Origin: an uncultured Shimia sp.
GTDB lineage: Bacteria; Pseudomonadota; Alphaproteobacteria; Rhodobacterales; Rhodobacteraceae
Assembly: GCA_937897325.1 (NCBI GenBank)
Contig: CALCOY010000023.1
Location: 62,001-126,000 of the forward strand
Length of the DNA: 64,000 nt
Reading direction: 5' to 3'
Shown here: in pieces, positions 8,229 through 19,089 of the stretch
Numbering within the stretch: the stretch's first letter is position 1
Layout of the letters: each line of letters opens with the position of its first letter
Position numbers and translations under genes: made by a program
The notes under the pieces: model-generated
Told to the model about the DNA's origin: nothing
The model's input: only the letters and a program-made list of their open reading frames with translations
The model's database searches: none

Positions 8229-9947
8229 ATGCAGAACAACCTCGCCCCGATCCCCGAACTCTTTGTATCTTATGACAGCGCCCAAAAGCTCAAGGTTGAG
8301 GCGGGTGATCTGGTCAGCTGGGACCTGACACCGCGCCAGATCTGCGATCTGGAACTCCTGATGAATGGTGGCTTCAACCCACTCAAGGGGTTTCTGAGCG
8401 AAGAGGACTACAAGTCGGTCGTTGATACGATGCGCCTGAAGGATGGTGGCCTTTGGCCTATGCCGATCACGCTGGATGTGAGCGAGGTTTTTGCCGAGGG
8501 ACTTGAGATCGGGCAGGACATCGCGCTGCGTGACCAGGAAGGCGTGATCCTCGGCACGATGACGGTGACGGACCGTTTCACACCGGACAAGGCGCATGAG
8601 GCCAAGATGGTCTTTGGGGCGGATGACAGCGCACATCCGGCGGTCAACTACCTGCACAACGTAGCCGGCCCTGTTTATCTGGGCGGACCCGTGACAGGCA
8701 TCCAGCAACCCGTCCACTATGATTTTCGGGCCCGGCGCGACACGCCCAACGAACTGCGCGCCTATTTCCGCAAGCTGGGCTGGCGCAAGGTTGTCGCGTT
8801 CCAGACCCGCAATCCGCTGCATCGGGCGCATCAGGAACTAACCTTCCGGGCAGCACGTGAGGCGCAGGCCAACCTTTTGATCCACCCGGTGGTTGGCATG
8901 ACAAAGCCAGGCGATGTCGATCATTTCACACGCGTGCGATGCTACGAAGCGGTGCTGGACAAATATCCGGCGGCGACAACGTCAATGTCTTTGCTAAACC
9001 TCGCGATGCGCATGGCTGGTCCGCGCGAAGCTGTGTGGCACGGTTTGATCCGCAAGAATCATGGCTGCACGCATTTTATCGTGGGTCGGGATCATGCAGG
9101 GCCGGGCAAGAATTCGGCGGGTGAGGATTTCTATGGACCCTACGATGCGCAAGATCTTTTCCGCGAGTATCAGGAGGAGATGGGCATCGAAATGGTTGAC
9201 TTTAAGCACATGGTCTACGTGCAGGAGCGCGCCCAGTACGAGCCGGCCGACGAGATCATGGACAAGGACAACGTAACGATCCTGAACATTTCGGGGACCG
9301 AGTTGCGGCGGCGTCTGGCCGAGGGGTTGGAGATTCCCGAATGGTTCTCTTTCCCAGAAGTGGTGCGGGAATTGCGACGGACGAAACCGCCCCGCTCGCA
9401 GCAGGGGTTCACGGTATTTTTTACGGGCTTTTCGGGGTCGGGCAAATCGACAATTGCGAACGCGCTGATGGTCAAGCTGATGGAGATGGGCGGGCGTCCG
9501 GTGACGTTGCTGGACGGCGATATCGTGCGGAAGAACCTGTCGTCCGAGCTGGGCTTTTCGAAGGAACACCGGGATCTCAACATCCGGCGGATTGGCTATG
9601 TGGCTTCTGAGATCACGAAGAATGGCGGGATTGCGATCTGCGCTCCGATTGCACCCTATGCAACGACGCGGCGGGCAGTGCGCGAGGATGTCGAGAATTT
9701 CGGTGCTTTCGTCGAGGTTCATGTGTCAACAAGCATCGAGGAATGTGAACGGCGGGATCGTAAGGGGCTTTATAAGCTGGCGCGAGAAGGAAAGATCAAG
9801 GAATTTACGGGTATCTCTGACCCATATGACGTTCCCGACAACCCCGAATTGCGGGTTGAGACCGAGAATGTTGAAGTCGACAACTGCGCGCAGCAGGTCT
9901 TGCTGAAGCTAGAGTCGATGGGTTTGATCGCTGCAGGTTGGGGGTAA
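8229..9947 (+). CDS. Bifunctional sulfate adenylyltransferase / adenylylsulfate kinase
   Basis: This fused enzyme makes APS from sulfate and ATP and then phosphorylates it to PAPS for sulfate assimilation or sulfation. The N-terminal part (to about residue 390) is an ATP sulfurylase of the homo-oligomeric Sat type, with QTRNPLHRAH at 192-201 and GRDHAGPG near 285. The C-terminal part is an APS kinase (CysC) with P-loop GFSGSGKST near 399 and the DGDIVRKNL stretch. At 572 residues it is the usual size of the Sat-CysC fusions common in Roseobacters. The TAA stop lies inside a palindromic repeat. Confidence 0.96.
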   Translation: MQNNLAPIPELFVSYDSAQKLKVEAGDLVSWDLTPRQICDLELLMNGGFNPLKGFLSEEDYKSVVDTMRLKDGGLWPMPITLDVSEVFAEGLEIGQDIALRDQEGVILGTMTVTDRFTPDKAHEAKMVFGADDSAHPAVNYLHNVAGPVYLGGPVTGIQQPVHYDFRARRDTPNELRAYFRKLGWRKVVAFQTRNPLHRAHQELTFRAAREAQANLLIHPVVGMTKPGDVDHFTRVRCYEAVLDKYPAATTSMSLLNLAMRMAGPREAVWHGLIRKNHGCTHFIVGRDHAGPGKNSAGEDFYGPYDAQDLFREYQEEMGIEMVDFKHMVYVQERAQYEPADEIMDKDNVTILNISGTELRRRLAEGLEIPEWFSFPEVVRELRRTKPPRSQQGFTVFFTGFSGSGKSTIANALMVKLMEMGGRPVTLLDGDIVRKNLSSELGFSKEHRDLNIRRIGYVASEITKNGGIAICAPIAPYATTRRAVREDVENFGAFVEVHVSTSIEECERRDRKGLYKLAREGKIKEFTGISDPYDVPDNPELRVETENVEVDNCAQQVLLKLESMGLIAAGWG

Positions 9948-9971
9948 TGGCGGGCGGTACGCCCGCCTTAC
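9944..9971. repeat. Short hairpin repeat, copy A
   Basis: GTAA-T-GGCGGGC, loop GGTAC, GCCCGCC-TTAC. The seven-base core stem is extended by GTAA/TTAC across one bulged T. It contains the sat-cysC stop codon and may act as that gene's terminator. It is one of six related hairpins in the window. Confidence 0.65.
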
Positions 9972-10004
9972 GAGGCCATGAATAGCTTGTTAGACGAAAG
10001 TCTG

Positions 10005-10029
10005 TAAGGCGGGCGTGTCGCCCGCCTTA
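10005..10029. repeat. Short hairpin repeat, copy B
   Basis: An 11-base perfect stem TAAGGCGGGCG / CGCCCGCCTTA with loop TGT. It sits between sat-cysC and the convergent broken phzF-like gene and shares its core with copy A. Confidence 0.65.
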
Positions 10030-10033
10030 GCCG

Positions 10034-10901
10034 TCAGATTTTGAGTTTGCCGCTCATCAGAACGTAGCCGCTGCCGCCGAGATTCACGCCCTCGATCGCG
10101 TCCTGCGGTCCGACTACCTGAACATCGGCTTGACCGGGCCGGTTCATGCCATATGCCTGCTCTGCCACGAATACCGGATTGTCGATCAAACCCTCCGCCC
10201 AGAGATACGCTGCCATCGCCCCGCTGGCCGAGCCCGTGAAAAGATCCTCAGCCGGTAAGTGCGGTAAAAGCGGCAGCCGCGCTGAGGTACGCCCTTCCAG
10301 CAAAACCCTTCAAGCGCCACCCAAAAGGGCTTGCGAAAGTCCGTCGCGCCCTTGGTATAGGCCTCCGCATATGCACGATACCCGGTCGGATCGAGCTCCA
10401 CGCGACGGAGTGTCTCAAGGTCATTCAACACTGCAATGCAAAAAGGCACGCCCGTTGAGACAAAGCGTGGCCGATGTGCGATGTCTTCCGCTTTCAGACC
10501 GCCAACCGCAGCAACCAGCGCCGGATTTGCCACCTCACCGAATTCAGGTGAGGGCTGACACATGGTGATCTTTCCATTGCGGACGGCGACCGGGATCAGC
10601 CCGGCAACGGTCTCAAGCGTCAGATCGCTATTGTCGGCGACATCACCGCGATCAAGGAGCGCTTGACTGTCGCGATCGTCGGGTGACCTGCAAAGGGCAA
10701 TTCGCGGCTCGCCATAAAATAGCGAACGCGGATGTCTGCAGTTTCGGACGGTCCCGTGAACGTGCATTCCGAAAGCGAGGTTTCTGGCACAAAGGCCATG
10801 CAGGTCTTGGGCGTCAAATCGTCAGAATAGTGCACCACCGCGTAACCATTGCCGCCAAATGGCCGGTCGGTGAAGGCGTCGACCCAATCGACGTCATACA
10901 T
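10034..10901 (-). pseudogene. PhzF-family isomerase-like gene, two frameshifts
   Basis: Three consecutive minus-strand reading frames together rebuild one PhzF/DapF-fold protein of about 285 residues. The first runs from MYDVDWVDAFTDRPFGGNG to ELPFAGHPTIATV (10901 to about 10670). The second covers DVADNSDLTLETVAGLIPV to KPFWVALEG (to about 10310). The third runs from LEGRTSARLPLLPHL through EDLFTGSASGAMAAYLW to SGKLKI (10303-10034). PhzF-like proteins are isomerase/epimerase-fold enzymes; the two halves of the fold are both recognisable. Two indels make the product non-functional unless they are sequencing errors. Confidence 0.82.
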
Positions 10902-10957
10902 CTTAGCGTTCCCGGACAAGGCGAGGGCGATGTCCTTCCGGCGTCAGCATCCTTAGG

Positions 10958-11182
10958 TTAGTGGAGGGGTTGCGGTGCGTAATTGTGTTCGCGTGCCAGA
11001 ACGAAGGCCATGCGACGGTCTGCGACAAGTGCCAGTTGCTGCCCTTCGGCATCGTGGACCGCAAACAACTCCTCCAGACCCTCGGCCTGATCCTGTACGT
11101 CTTGCGGCAATTCGGCGATGGCAACTGGCTTTACGTATACCATCCGGCCTACTTCCGCTCCGAAATCATATCTTGTTTGCAT
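10958..11182 (-). CDS. DUF1150 family protein
   Basis: A 74-residue acidic protein (AELPQDVQDQAEGLEELFAV, then RRMAFVLAREHNYAP at the C-terminus) of the alphaproteobacterial DUF1150 family. It follows the Hsp20 gene by five bases on the same strand. This pairing recurs in Rhodobacteraceae and suggests co-expression under heat stress. The biochemical role is unknown. There is no signal peptide or membrane segment. Confidence 0.85.
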   Translation of the reverse strand: MQTRYDFGAEVGRMVYVKPVAIAELPQDVQDQAEGLEELFAVHDAEGQQLALVADRRMAFVLAREHNYAPQPLH

Positions 11183-11186
11183 AGCC

Positions 11187-11597
11187 TTACCCCTTTTTGA
11201 TACTTATTGTCTGAACCACTGTTTCGGGCTTCGACCGCGTCAGGTCGACATGCAGGAGCCCGTTTTCCATGATCGCTTCGCCCACTTCGACACCGTCGGC
11301 CAGCACGAAGCTGCGCTGAAACTGGCGCGCCGCAATCCCGCGATGCAGGAACACCCTGTCATCGCTGTCATCCTGCTGGCGGCCCCGAATGACCAATTGC
11401 CGGTCCTCAACCGTGATCGACAGATCACTTTCAGCAAATCCTGCCACGGCCAGCGTGATACGATAAGACCAGTCCGAGGTTTGTTCGATGTTGAAAGGTG
11501 GATAGCCCTCATTGCCCGATTTTGCGGTGCGTTCAAGGAGGCGCTCCAACTGCTCAAATCCCAGCATGTGGGGATATGATCCAAGCGTCATTTTTGT
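11187..11597 (-). CDS. Hsp20 / alpha-crystallin family small heat-shock protein
   Basis: A 136-residue IbpA-like small heat-shock protein, an ATP-independent holdase for unfolding proteins. The alpha-crystallin domain spans roughly residues 35-125: ITLAVAGFAESDLSITVED, then LVIRGRQ, the beta-5/6 loop with FLHRGIAARQFQRSF as in IbpA proteins, and ENGLLHVDLTR. The start at 11597 is chosen because GAGGA lies eight bases upstream. It is co-directional with DUF1150 downstream. Confidence 0.93.
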   Translation of the reverse strand, partial: TKMTLGSYPHMLGFEQLERLLERTAKSGNEGYPPFNIEQTSDWSYRITLAVAGFAESDLSITVEDRQLVIRGRQQDDSDDRVFLHRGIAARQFQRSFVLADGVEVGEAIMENGLLHVDLTRSKPETVVQTISIKKG

Positions 11598-11757
11598 CAT
11601 GCGACACGTCCTCATACGTCAAGCGACAGTGCGGAATCGTCCCTGGAAGGCAACGATCTGCTTTTAATATGGGAAGAAAACGCACCGCAAACAAGGTCTA
11701 GGCGTTTTGGTTGTGACCGATTATATTGCCAGCCACACTAAAGGTCTCAGGTGAATT

Positions 11758-11982
11758 ATGAACGCGCCCAACGATCTGTCCATGAAAACCGACGAAGTCT
11801 TGCGGGTCGAGCTTGAAGTCTTTCGCCGCGAGCACCGTGATTTGGACGAAGCGATCACAGCGCTGACCGACAAGGGCACGGGCGATCAGTTGACGTTGCA
11901 ACGTCTGAAAAAGCGGAAGCTCTGGCTGAAGGACAGGATCGCGCTAATCGAGGATCGGCTTCTGCCGGACATCATCGCCTGA
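11758..11982 (+). CDS. YdcH family (DUF465) protein
   Basis: A 74-residue helical hairpin protein. EVFRREHRDLDEAITAL and LQRLKKRKLWLKDRIALIED are the two helices of the DUF465/YdcH family. The conserved EH-LD and LKKxKLxLKD patterns are visible. The family is small, cytoplasmic and without an assigned biochemical function. It stands alone between the Hsp20 promoter region and purE. Confidence 0.88.
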   Translation: MNAPNDLSMKTDEVLRVELEVFRREHRDLDEAITALTDKGTGDQLTLQRLKKRKLWLKDRIALIEDRLLPDIIA

Positions 11983-12048
11983 TCTTTCCGTCGTTGCCAC
12001 GGACCAGGTTCCGGGTATAGTGTCTCATTCTTCTTCCAAGGGCCTGAC

Positions 12049-12543
12049 ATGAAAGATCAATCTCCGCCTGTGGGTATCATCATGGGGAGCCAATCGGACT
12101 GGAGCACCATGAGAGAGGCTGCGGATCTTCTGGACGCTCTAGGCGTTGCTTATGAGGCGCGAATCGTGTCGGCGCATCGCACGCCAGACCGGCTTTGGGA
12201 CTACGGCAAGACGGCTGCAAAGCGGGGGCTGCAGGTGATCATCGCGGGTGCGGGTGGTGCTGCGCATCTGCCTGGCATGATGGCGTCAAAAACGCGGGTT
12301 CCGGTGATCGGCGTGCCTGTTCAGACCAAGGCGTTGTCAGGCGTGGATTCTCTTTATTCGATTGTTCAGATGCCGCGCGGCTTTCCGGTGGCGACGATGG
12401 CCATAGGGGCGGCAGGGGCGGCAAATGCGGGCCTGATGGCGGCGGGCATTCTGGCACTTCAGGATAGGGATCTGGCCGCACGACTGGATGGGTGGCGGGC
12501 GGATCTGTCGGCCTCGATCCCTGAAAGCCCCGGCGATGACTGA
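12049..12543 (+). CDS. purE: 5-(carboxyamino)imidazole ribonucleotide mutase
   Basis: PurE class I converts N5-CAIR to CAIR in purine synthesis. The 164-residue protein has the family P-loop-like start ([12 protein letters not shown]), [14 protein letters not shown], and the [11 protein letters not shown] segment that binds the nucleotide. It overlaps purK by eight bases, and together they replace the vertebrate-type AIR carboxylase. Confidence 0.97.
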   Translation: MKDQSPPVGIIMGSQSDWSTMREAADLLDALGVAYEARIVSAHRTPDRLWDYGKTAAKRGLQVIIAGAGGAAHLPGMMASKTRVPVIGVPVQTKALSGVDSLYSIVQMPRGFPVATMAIGAAGAANAGLMAAGILALQDRDLAARLDGWRADLSASIPESPGDD

Positions 12544-13603
12544 TGCGCTGAAAACCGGGGCAACGATTGGTATTCTGGGCGGTGGGCAACTTGGCCGTAT
12601 GCTGGCCGTCGCGGCCAGTCGACTAGGCTTTCGCACCCATATCTATGAGCCGGGTGCCGCAGCACCGGCGGGGGATGTGGCGCACCACGTCACGACAGCG
12701 GCCTACGAGGACAACGATGCGCTTTTTGCCTTTGCGACGAGTGTCGATGTCATCACCTACGAATTCGAGAACATCCCAACCCATGCGCTTGACGTCCTGG
12801 AAGAGCACAAACTGATCCGCCCGGGTCGCGAGGCCCTGCGGATCAGTCAGGACCGGTTGACCGAGAAGGACTTTCTGTCAGGGCTTGGTCTGATCACGGC
12901 GGACTACGCCGATTGTCCGGACGCGGCTGCGTTGACAGAGGCGCTGGAGCGTATCGGGACACCCGCTATCCTCAAGACCCGTCGGTTCGGTTACGATGGC
13001 AAAGGGCAATGCCGCATCGCGCACGTCTCTGAAGGTTCGGACGCCTTCGCGCAGATGCAGGGGGCGCCTGCGATCCTAGAAGGCATTGTCGATTTCAGCG
13101 CCGAGATTTCGGTGATTGTGGCGCGCAGTCCGACCGGCGATGTGTCGGCATTTGATCCGGGCGAAAACGTGCATGAGGAGGGCATATTGCGCACCACGAC
13201 CGTGCCCGCGCGGCTGAGTGCAGCGCAAAGGATGGATGCGGTGTTGTTGGCGGGCAGAATTGTCAACGCGCTGGATTATGTGGGCGTCATGGGGGTTGAG
13301 CTTTTTGTGACGCGGGACGGTTTTGTCGTGAACGAGATTGCGCCACGGGTGCACAATTCGGGCCATTGGACGCAGAATGGCTGCGCTGTAGACCAGTTTG
13401 AACAGCATATCCGGGCGGTGGCGGGATGGCCTTTGGGCGACGGGACGCGGCATGTGGATGTGGTCATGCAGAACCTGATCGGTGATGATGTTGCGCAGGT
13501 GATGGATATTGCAACGGAACCCGATGCGGCCATCCACCTTTATGGCAAGACCGACGTCAAGCCCGGTCGCAAGATGGGCCATGTAAACCGGGTGCGCCAA
13601 TAG
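12536..13603 (+). CDS. purK: 5-(carboxyamino)imidazole ribonucleotide synthase
   Basis: PurK carboxylates AIR with ATP and bicarbonate to give N5-CAIR, the substrate of PurE. The 355-residue ATP-grasp protein begins [20 protein letters not shown] and contains the ATP-grasp [12 protein letters not shown] segment and the [14 protein letters not shown] motif near residue 270. The start overlaps the end of purE, so the pair is translationally coupled. It converges on phnM with only seven bases between stops. Confidence 0.97.
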   Translation: MTDALKTGATIGILGGGQLGRMLAVAASRLGFRTHIYEPGAAAPAGDVAHHVTTAAYEDNDALFAFATSVDVITYEFENIPTHALDVLEEHKLIRPGREALRISQDRLTEKDFLSGLGLITADYADCPDAAALTEALERIGTPAILKTRRFGYDGKGQCRIAHVSEGSDAFAQMQGAPAILEGIVDFSAEISVIVARSPTGDVSAFDPGENVHEEGILRTTTVPARLSAAQRMDAVLLAGRIVNALDYVGVMGVELFVTRDGFVVNEIAPRVHNSGHWTQNGCAVDQFEQHIRAVAGWPLGDGTRHVDVVMQNLIGDDVAQVMDIATEPDAAIHLYGKTDVKPGRKMGHVNRVRQ

Positions 13604-13610
13604 TGACTGA

Positions 13611-14750
13611 TCAGTCGATGAAACGGTTTGCAATGTCGCCGTTCATGTAGCTGATCTGCCCGCCCGACAGGGTGGCTGCGAGCCGGTCTTTTTCATCAAG
13701 TATGGCTATATCCGCGCGCAGGCCTGCAATCAGGCGGCCTCGGTCATTCAGGCCCATGATGCGGGCCGGTCCGGAGGAAATCAGCGCCCAAGCGGCTGCC
13801 AAATCCATGATTCCGGCTCTCTCCAGCATGAAGGCGGCGCGGCGCAGGCTGGGATAGTGGTAGTCGGAGGCGAGCGCATCGCACAGGTCCATTGCGATCA
13901 GATCAAAGGCGCTTGCATTGCCCTTGTGCGATCCGCCGCGTACGACGTTGGGTGCGCCAAGGATGATACCGTCGCCATTTGCACGGGCGGCCTCGGCTGC
14001 ATCTTGCGTTTCGGGGAATTCGGAGATGAACGCGCCGCGCTTGCGCCATGTCGCGCGCGCCTCTGCCGTCGCCTCGTCATGGCTGCCGATGTAAAGACCT
14101 TCTGCCCGCAATTCCGCGCAAAGCGCGTCGAGCGCGGCGGGCACCTTGTCGGACCTTGCGTGAAGACCAAGCAAGAGGGTGAAGTGATCATCGGGGTTGC
14201 GCGCGGCCTTCAGCGCCTGCCCCGTCAACCTTGGCGGTTTGCGACCTTTGGCAAGGCGATCGTGCGGCAGGTGATCGTTGAAGACGATGTAGCTCAGCCC
14301 CCAGTCGCGCATCCATCGCGGCACCTCGTTGAAGTGATCGATCAGATGTGTTTCCATACGCAACTGACCTTGCAGGTCGGTCACTACCTGCCCCCGGAGA
14401 TCACGCAGCGCAGTGAAGACCTGACCTGCAAAGTCGAGCCCGCGCAAGCCGCCTTCCCACGACACGAATTGGGCTAGATAGGCCGTGGTCACGCCGTTTG
14501 TCGCCACCTCGGCTTCGGCGGCGCGCAGGCCTTCGACCATCTCTTTCATGGCGCCCCGGCGCGGGGCCACATGGCGTTCGAATGCATCACCATGTAGGTC
14601 GACAATGCCGGGCAAGATGCGGTAGCCGCTTAGGTCGATGGCGCGGTCTTGGCGGGCCTCGACAATCTGGCCGCGGCAGATCGAGACCGGATCGGTCGTA
14701 AAGCCTTCAGGCAGCAATACGTCTGCCCCTTTCAGATCAACGCTCAGCAT
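13611..14750 (-). CDS. phnM: Alpha-D-ribose 1-methylphosphonate 5-triphosphate diphosphatase-like
   Basis: PhnM is an amidohydrolase-fold enzyme of the carbon-phosphorus lyase pathway that releases pyrophosphate. The 379-residue protein shows the metal-binding DLHGDAFERH segment near residue 55, SHDEATAE near 225, and the late APNVVRGGSHKGN and ASDYHYPSL motifs of the family. The start at 14750 overlaps the upstream hydrolase stop by 14 bases; a longer frame with an N-terminal extension was rejected. No other phn gene is present, which is unusual for this enzyme. Confidence 0.88.
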   Translation of the reverse strand: MLSVDLKGADVLLPEGFTTDPVSICRGQIVEARQDRAIDLSGYRILPGIVDLHGDAFERHVAPRRGAMKEMVEGLRAAEAEVATNGVTTAYLAQFVSWEGGLRGLDFAGQVFTALRDLRGQVVTDLQGQLRMETHLIDHFNEVPRWMRDWGLSYIVFNDHLPHDRLAKGRKPPRLTGQALKAARNPDDHFTLLLGLHARSDKVPAALDALCAELRAEGLYIGSHDEATAEARATWRKRGAFISEFPETQDAAEAARANGDGIILGAPNVVRGGSHKGNASAFDLIAMDLCDALASDYHYPSLRRAAFMLERAGIMDLAAAWALISSGPARIMGLNDRGRLIAGLRADIAILDEKDRLAATLSGGQISYMNGDIANRFID

Positions 14751-15495
14751 CTCCGCTCTCTTCATCGGGATCAAAGCGGTCGAGTACCGCGTCAAGCCAA
14801 CCGATTGAAGGGTCGAATTGCCCACTTTGCAAAAAAGCGAGAGTTTGTGCGATCACTGTGGGACTGTTCATGATGAACGTGTGGGTCACTGGCAAAGTGA
14901 TGTGGTCGGCCATCCCGTCGACCCGCGTGGAGACAACGGTGACTTTACCATCGTCGACACCGGGCAGAAGAGATGAAAAATAGGGGTTTAAAGACGTGTC
15001 CCCTGCTATCACGCCAACAGGATAGTCAACGGGTGGCAGCGCCTTTGGGACGCTATTTTCGCCCGTGCCCATTTCACGCCCGGCGGGGCCGTTGAACCAT
15101 CCAAAGGCTGCGAGATCGCCAAGCACGTCAACCACCTCGCTTCCCTGGTTGGGCGGGGCCAGCATTACGACGCGGCCAAAACCGGGGGGGTGGGTCGATT
15201 GCTTGGCCATCCATTCCCGTACGAGGATACCGCCCATGGAGTGGGTTACGAAATGTACGATGCGGTCGGTGCAGCGGTCGAAGGCGAAGGGCATCACTGC
15301 GTCGGCGAGCCGAGCCACATTCGCGCTGGTTGAAGGATAACCTGGGCGGACGACTTCGTAGCCCTCGGCCTCCAAGGCCGCCTCCATGAGCGTGAAGGAT
15401 GCCTGGCTTCGAGCCAGACCGTGCAGCAGCACGACACAGTCGGCCATTGCTGGCAGGGGCCACAAAAGGGTGGAGAGAAGGGCAATCCGTTTCAT
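14737..15495 (-). CDS. Secreted alpha/beta hydrolase, lipase/acyltransferase-like
   Basis: A 252-residue protein with an N-terminal signal peptide (MKRIALLSTLLWPLPAMA). The mature part starts with the beta-1 strand and oxyanion motif VVLLHGLARS, followed by the nucleophile elbow THSMGG near residue 100 and a late His (VTHTFIM near 210). This matches esterase/lipase-type alpha/beta hydrolases resembling palmitoyl-thioesterase and PGAP1-like folds. The substrate is unknown. Its stop overlaps the phnM start, so the two are probably co-transcribed, without an obvious shared pathway. Confidence 0.85.
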   Translation of the reverse strand: MKRIALLSTLLWPLPAMADCVVLLHGLARSQASFTLMEAALEAEGYEVVRPGYPSTSANVARLADAVMPFAFDRCTDRIVHFVTHSMGGILVREWMAKQSTHPPGFGRVVMLAPPNQGSEVVDVLGDLAAFGWFNGPAGREMGTGENSVPKALPPVDYPVGVIAGDTSLNPYFSSLLPGVDDGKVTVVSTRVDGMADHITLPVTHTFIMNSPTVIAQTLAFLQSGQFDPSIGWLDAVLDRFDPDEESGDAER

Positions 15496-15561
15496 CAGCC
15501 TTGAGATATAGGTGCCGGGGCGCGTATGGAACGCGGGATAGGTGCCGAAAGGGATCAAATC

Positions 15562-16014
15562 ATGGCGAAAGATCGCCCGCGTATCGCAGTTCGCGCCATT
15601 ATTGTGCAAGATGGACGCCTATTGCTGGTCAATGCCTGGCCCAATGGACAAAGCTCTCTCATGTGCGCACCGGGCGGTGGGGTGGAGCCGGGGCAATCAC
15701 TGCCCGAAAACGTAATCCGAGAGGTGATGGAAGAGACTGGATTGCAAGTCGAGGTCGGGGCGCCCTGCCTCGTTAACGAATTTCACGATCCAGAACGCGG
15801 TTTTCATCAGGTCGATCTGTTCTTTCACTGCACGCTTGTTGCCGGTCCGAACGTCTCTCCGGGTTGGGAAGATCCCGAAGGAATTGTCACGCAACACAGG
15901 TGGGTGACTGAAGTGGAATTGGCAGAGACCCCGCATCGGCCGCTCAGCCTGGGGGCTGTGGCATTTCAGGGGGCGGTCATGCTTTACGATCCGCTGGAGA
16001 AGATTGTGAAGTGA
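15562..16014 (+). CDS. Nudix hydrolase
   Basis: A 150-residue Nudix-fold protein. The Nudix box starts at GGGVEPGQSLPENVIREV and ends MEETGL (around residues 42-65), with the canonical REVMEE metal-binding core. Substrates of the family are nucleoside diphosphates linked to another moiety; the exact one cannot be told. The start ATG at 15562 has GGGATC upstream. Its last 38 bases overlap the convergent EamA gene. Confidence 0.9.
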   Translation: MAKDRPRIAVRAIIVQDGRLLLVNAWPNGQSSLMCAPGGGVEPGQSLPENVIREVMEETGLQVEVGAPCLVNEFHDPERGFHQVDLFFHCTLVAGPNVSPGWEDPEGIVTQHRWVTEVELAETPHRPLSLGAVAFQGAVMLYDPLEKIVK

Positions 16015-16828
16015 CGGCCAGCGCGATGCCACCGATCACCAAGGCCGCAGCCAAAAGGAGCGGAGGTGTCAGCGCCTCGCCCAGAAGGACGCCTCCTGCA
16101 AGGATCGCGATGATAGGTACGCTGAGTTGTACGACGGCGGCGGTTTCGGCAAGAAGCCGGGGTAGGACGCGATACCAGAGCGCATAGCCGAGACCGGAGG
16201 TTATGGCCCCGGAGGCAATGGCGAGCAGGAGGCCAGTTGTGTCAAAGCGCAAAGGCGTCCAGAGCATCACTAGGGCGACGACGGGCAGACAGAGGACAAA
16301 ATTTGCTGCTGTTGCGCCCAGTGGATCGGACGCACCGCGGCCCGAGATTGTGTAGGCGGCCCAGCCGATCCCCGCAGCGATCATAAGGGCGGCCCCAATT
16401 GGGCCGGTATTCGCGCTTTCATTTGGCCAAAGTGCTAGCAGCAGGCCCGCGAAGGCGATCGCGGCGCCTGCTAACTGTCGGGGCGCAGGGCGGCGATGGC
16501 GTAAGGCCGTCCAGCCGAACATGCTGATTTGCACGGTGCCAAAGAGGATCAGGGCACCAAGACCTGCATCAAGCGTGATATAGGAAAGCGAAAAGCCGAT
16601 CATATAGGCGGCGAGGCTGAGCACGCCGATGGTTCGACCGGGCGCACGAAGGGGCAGATGTCTTTTGCGCAGCGTGACCATGACGGCGAGGACGATCGCT
16701 CCGGCTAGGAGGCGAAAGATCGCAAAGCTGATCGGGTCAGTCTCTCCGCCCGCAACACCCAGACGGGTGAGTATGGAATTGGCCGCAAAGGCGCACATCG
16801 TCAGGGTGGTCAGCAGGATCAGACGCAT
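15977..16828 (-). CDS. DMT-superfamily transporter (EamA)
   Basis: A 283-residue protein with about ten hydrophobic spans in two repeats, the EamA/RhaT layout of drug/metabolite exporters. Conserved points are the first-helix FAANSILTRLGV start, GLGALILFGTVQ in the first repeat, and ITSGLGYALWYRVLP in the second. The substrate is unknown. The 3' end overlaps the Nudix gene from the other strand by 38 bases. Confidence 0.92.
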   Translation of the reverse strand: MRLILLTTLTMCAFAANSILTRLGVAGGETDPISFAIFRLLAGAIVLAVMVTLRKRHLPLRAPGRTIGVLSLAAYMIGFSLSYITLDAGLGALILFGTVQISMFGWTALRHRRPAPRQLAGAAIAFAGLLLALWPNESANTGPIGAALMIAAGIGWAAYTISGRGASDPLGATAANFVLCLPVVALVMLWTPLRFDTTGLLLAIASGAITSGLGYALWYRVLPRLLAETAAVVQLSVPIIAILAGGVLLGEALTPPLLLAAALVIGGIALAVTSQSSPADRKA

Positions 16829-16853
16829 TGTGCAGATCTATCCTGCGGGCAGG

Positions 16854-16875
16854 GGCGGGCCAAGGCCCGCCTTAC
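16854..16875. repeat. Short hairpin repeat, copy C
   Basis: GGCGGGC, loop CAAG, GCCCGCC, then TTAC and a CTTTTT run. The core stem is identical to copies A and B, but the 5' GTAA partner is missing. It lies between the EamA start and the groEL 3' region. Confidence 0.55.
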
Positions 16876-16913
16876 CTTTTTGATCTTCACCTTCTGTCAC
16901 ATCGAATTGAGCG

Positions 16914-16942
16914 GGTAAGGCAGAGCAAGCTCTGCCATTACC
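16914..16942. repeat. Short hairpin repeat, copy D
   Basis: GGTAA then GGCAGAGC, two-base loop AA, GCTCTGCC, one bulged A, then TTACC. The outer GTAA/TTAC arms are those of copies A and B, while the inner stem has changed to CAGAGC/GCTCTG and stays fully paired. Confidence 0.6.
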
Positions 16943-16956
16943 GAGATGTTAATGTG

Positions 16957-16984
16957 AAAAAGGCCGCCCTGGGGGCGGCCTTTC
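16957..16984 (-). terminator. Rho-independent terminator of groEL
   Basis: On the minus strand, AAAGGCCGCC and GGCGGCCTTT form a strong stem with loop CCCAGG or similar, followed by TTTTC. It lies about 45 bases past the groEL stop. Confidence 0.85.
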
Positions 16985-17029
16985 ATGTCTTTCGGCAATG
17001 TAGGGTTCCGGCAGGGCCGAAAACGTTGC

Positions 17030-18706
<1,677 letters not shown>

Positions 18707-18724
18707 TCAAACGATGCGCGGTTT

Positions 18725-19036
18725 TCAGGCGGCTTTCGCGGCCGACGCGTCTTCGATGATGCCCATGATGTCGGATTCCTTCATAATCAGCAGCTCTTCG
18801 CCGTCGATCGTGACTTCGGTGCCGGACCATTTGCCGAACAAGATCTTGTCGCCTTCTGCAACGTCCATTGCGATCCGATCACCGTCATCGTCTTTGGCGC
18901 CTGCGCCGACTGAGACAACGATGCCTTCAGCAGGCTTTTCTTTTGCGCTGTCGGGGATGATCAGGCCGCCAGCAGTTTTTTCGTCGCTTTCGACGCGACG
19001 GACCAGCACGCGGTCATGAAGTGGTTTGAATGCCAT
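18725..19036 (-). CDS. groES: Co-chaperonin GroES
   Basis: The 103-residue lid protein of GroEL. It has the N-terminal [11 protein letters not shown], the central [13 protein letters not shown] corresponding to the mobile-loop region, and [16 protein letters not shown] near the C-terminus. An AAGGAG ribosome site lies eight bases upstream. The leader contains a CIRCE dyad, so heat-shock control by HrcA is expected. Confidence 0.98.
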   Translation of the reverse strand: MAFKPLHDRVLVRRVESDEKTAGGLIIPDSAKEKPAEGIVVSVGAGAKDDDGDRIAMDVAEGDKILFGKWSGTEVTIDGEELLIMKESDIMGIIEDASAAKAA

Positions 19037-19089
19037 CTTTGCAGCTCCTTAAGCTCAAAGTTTCTCCCTAGGACGCCGGGCGTCCCTAA

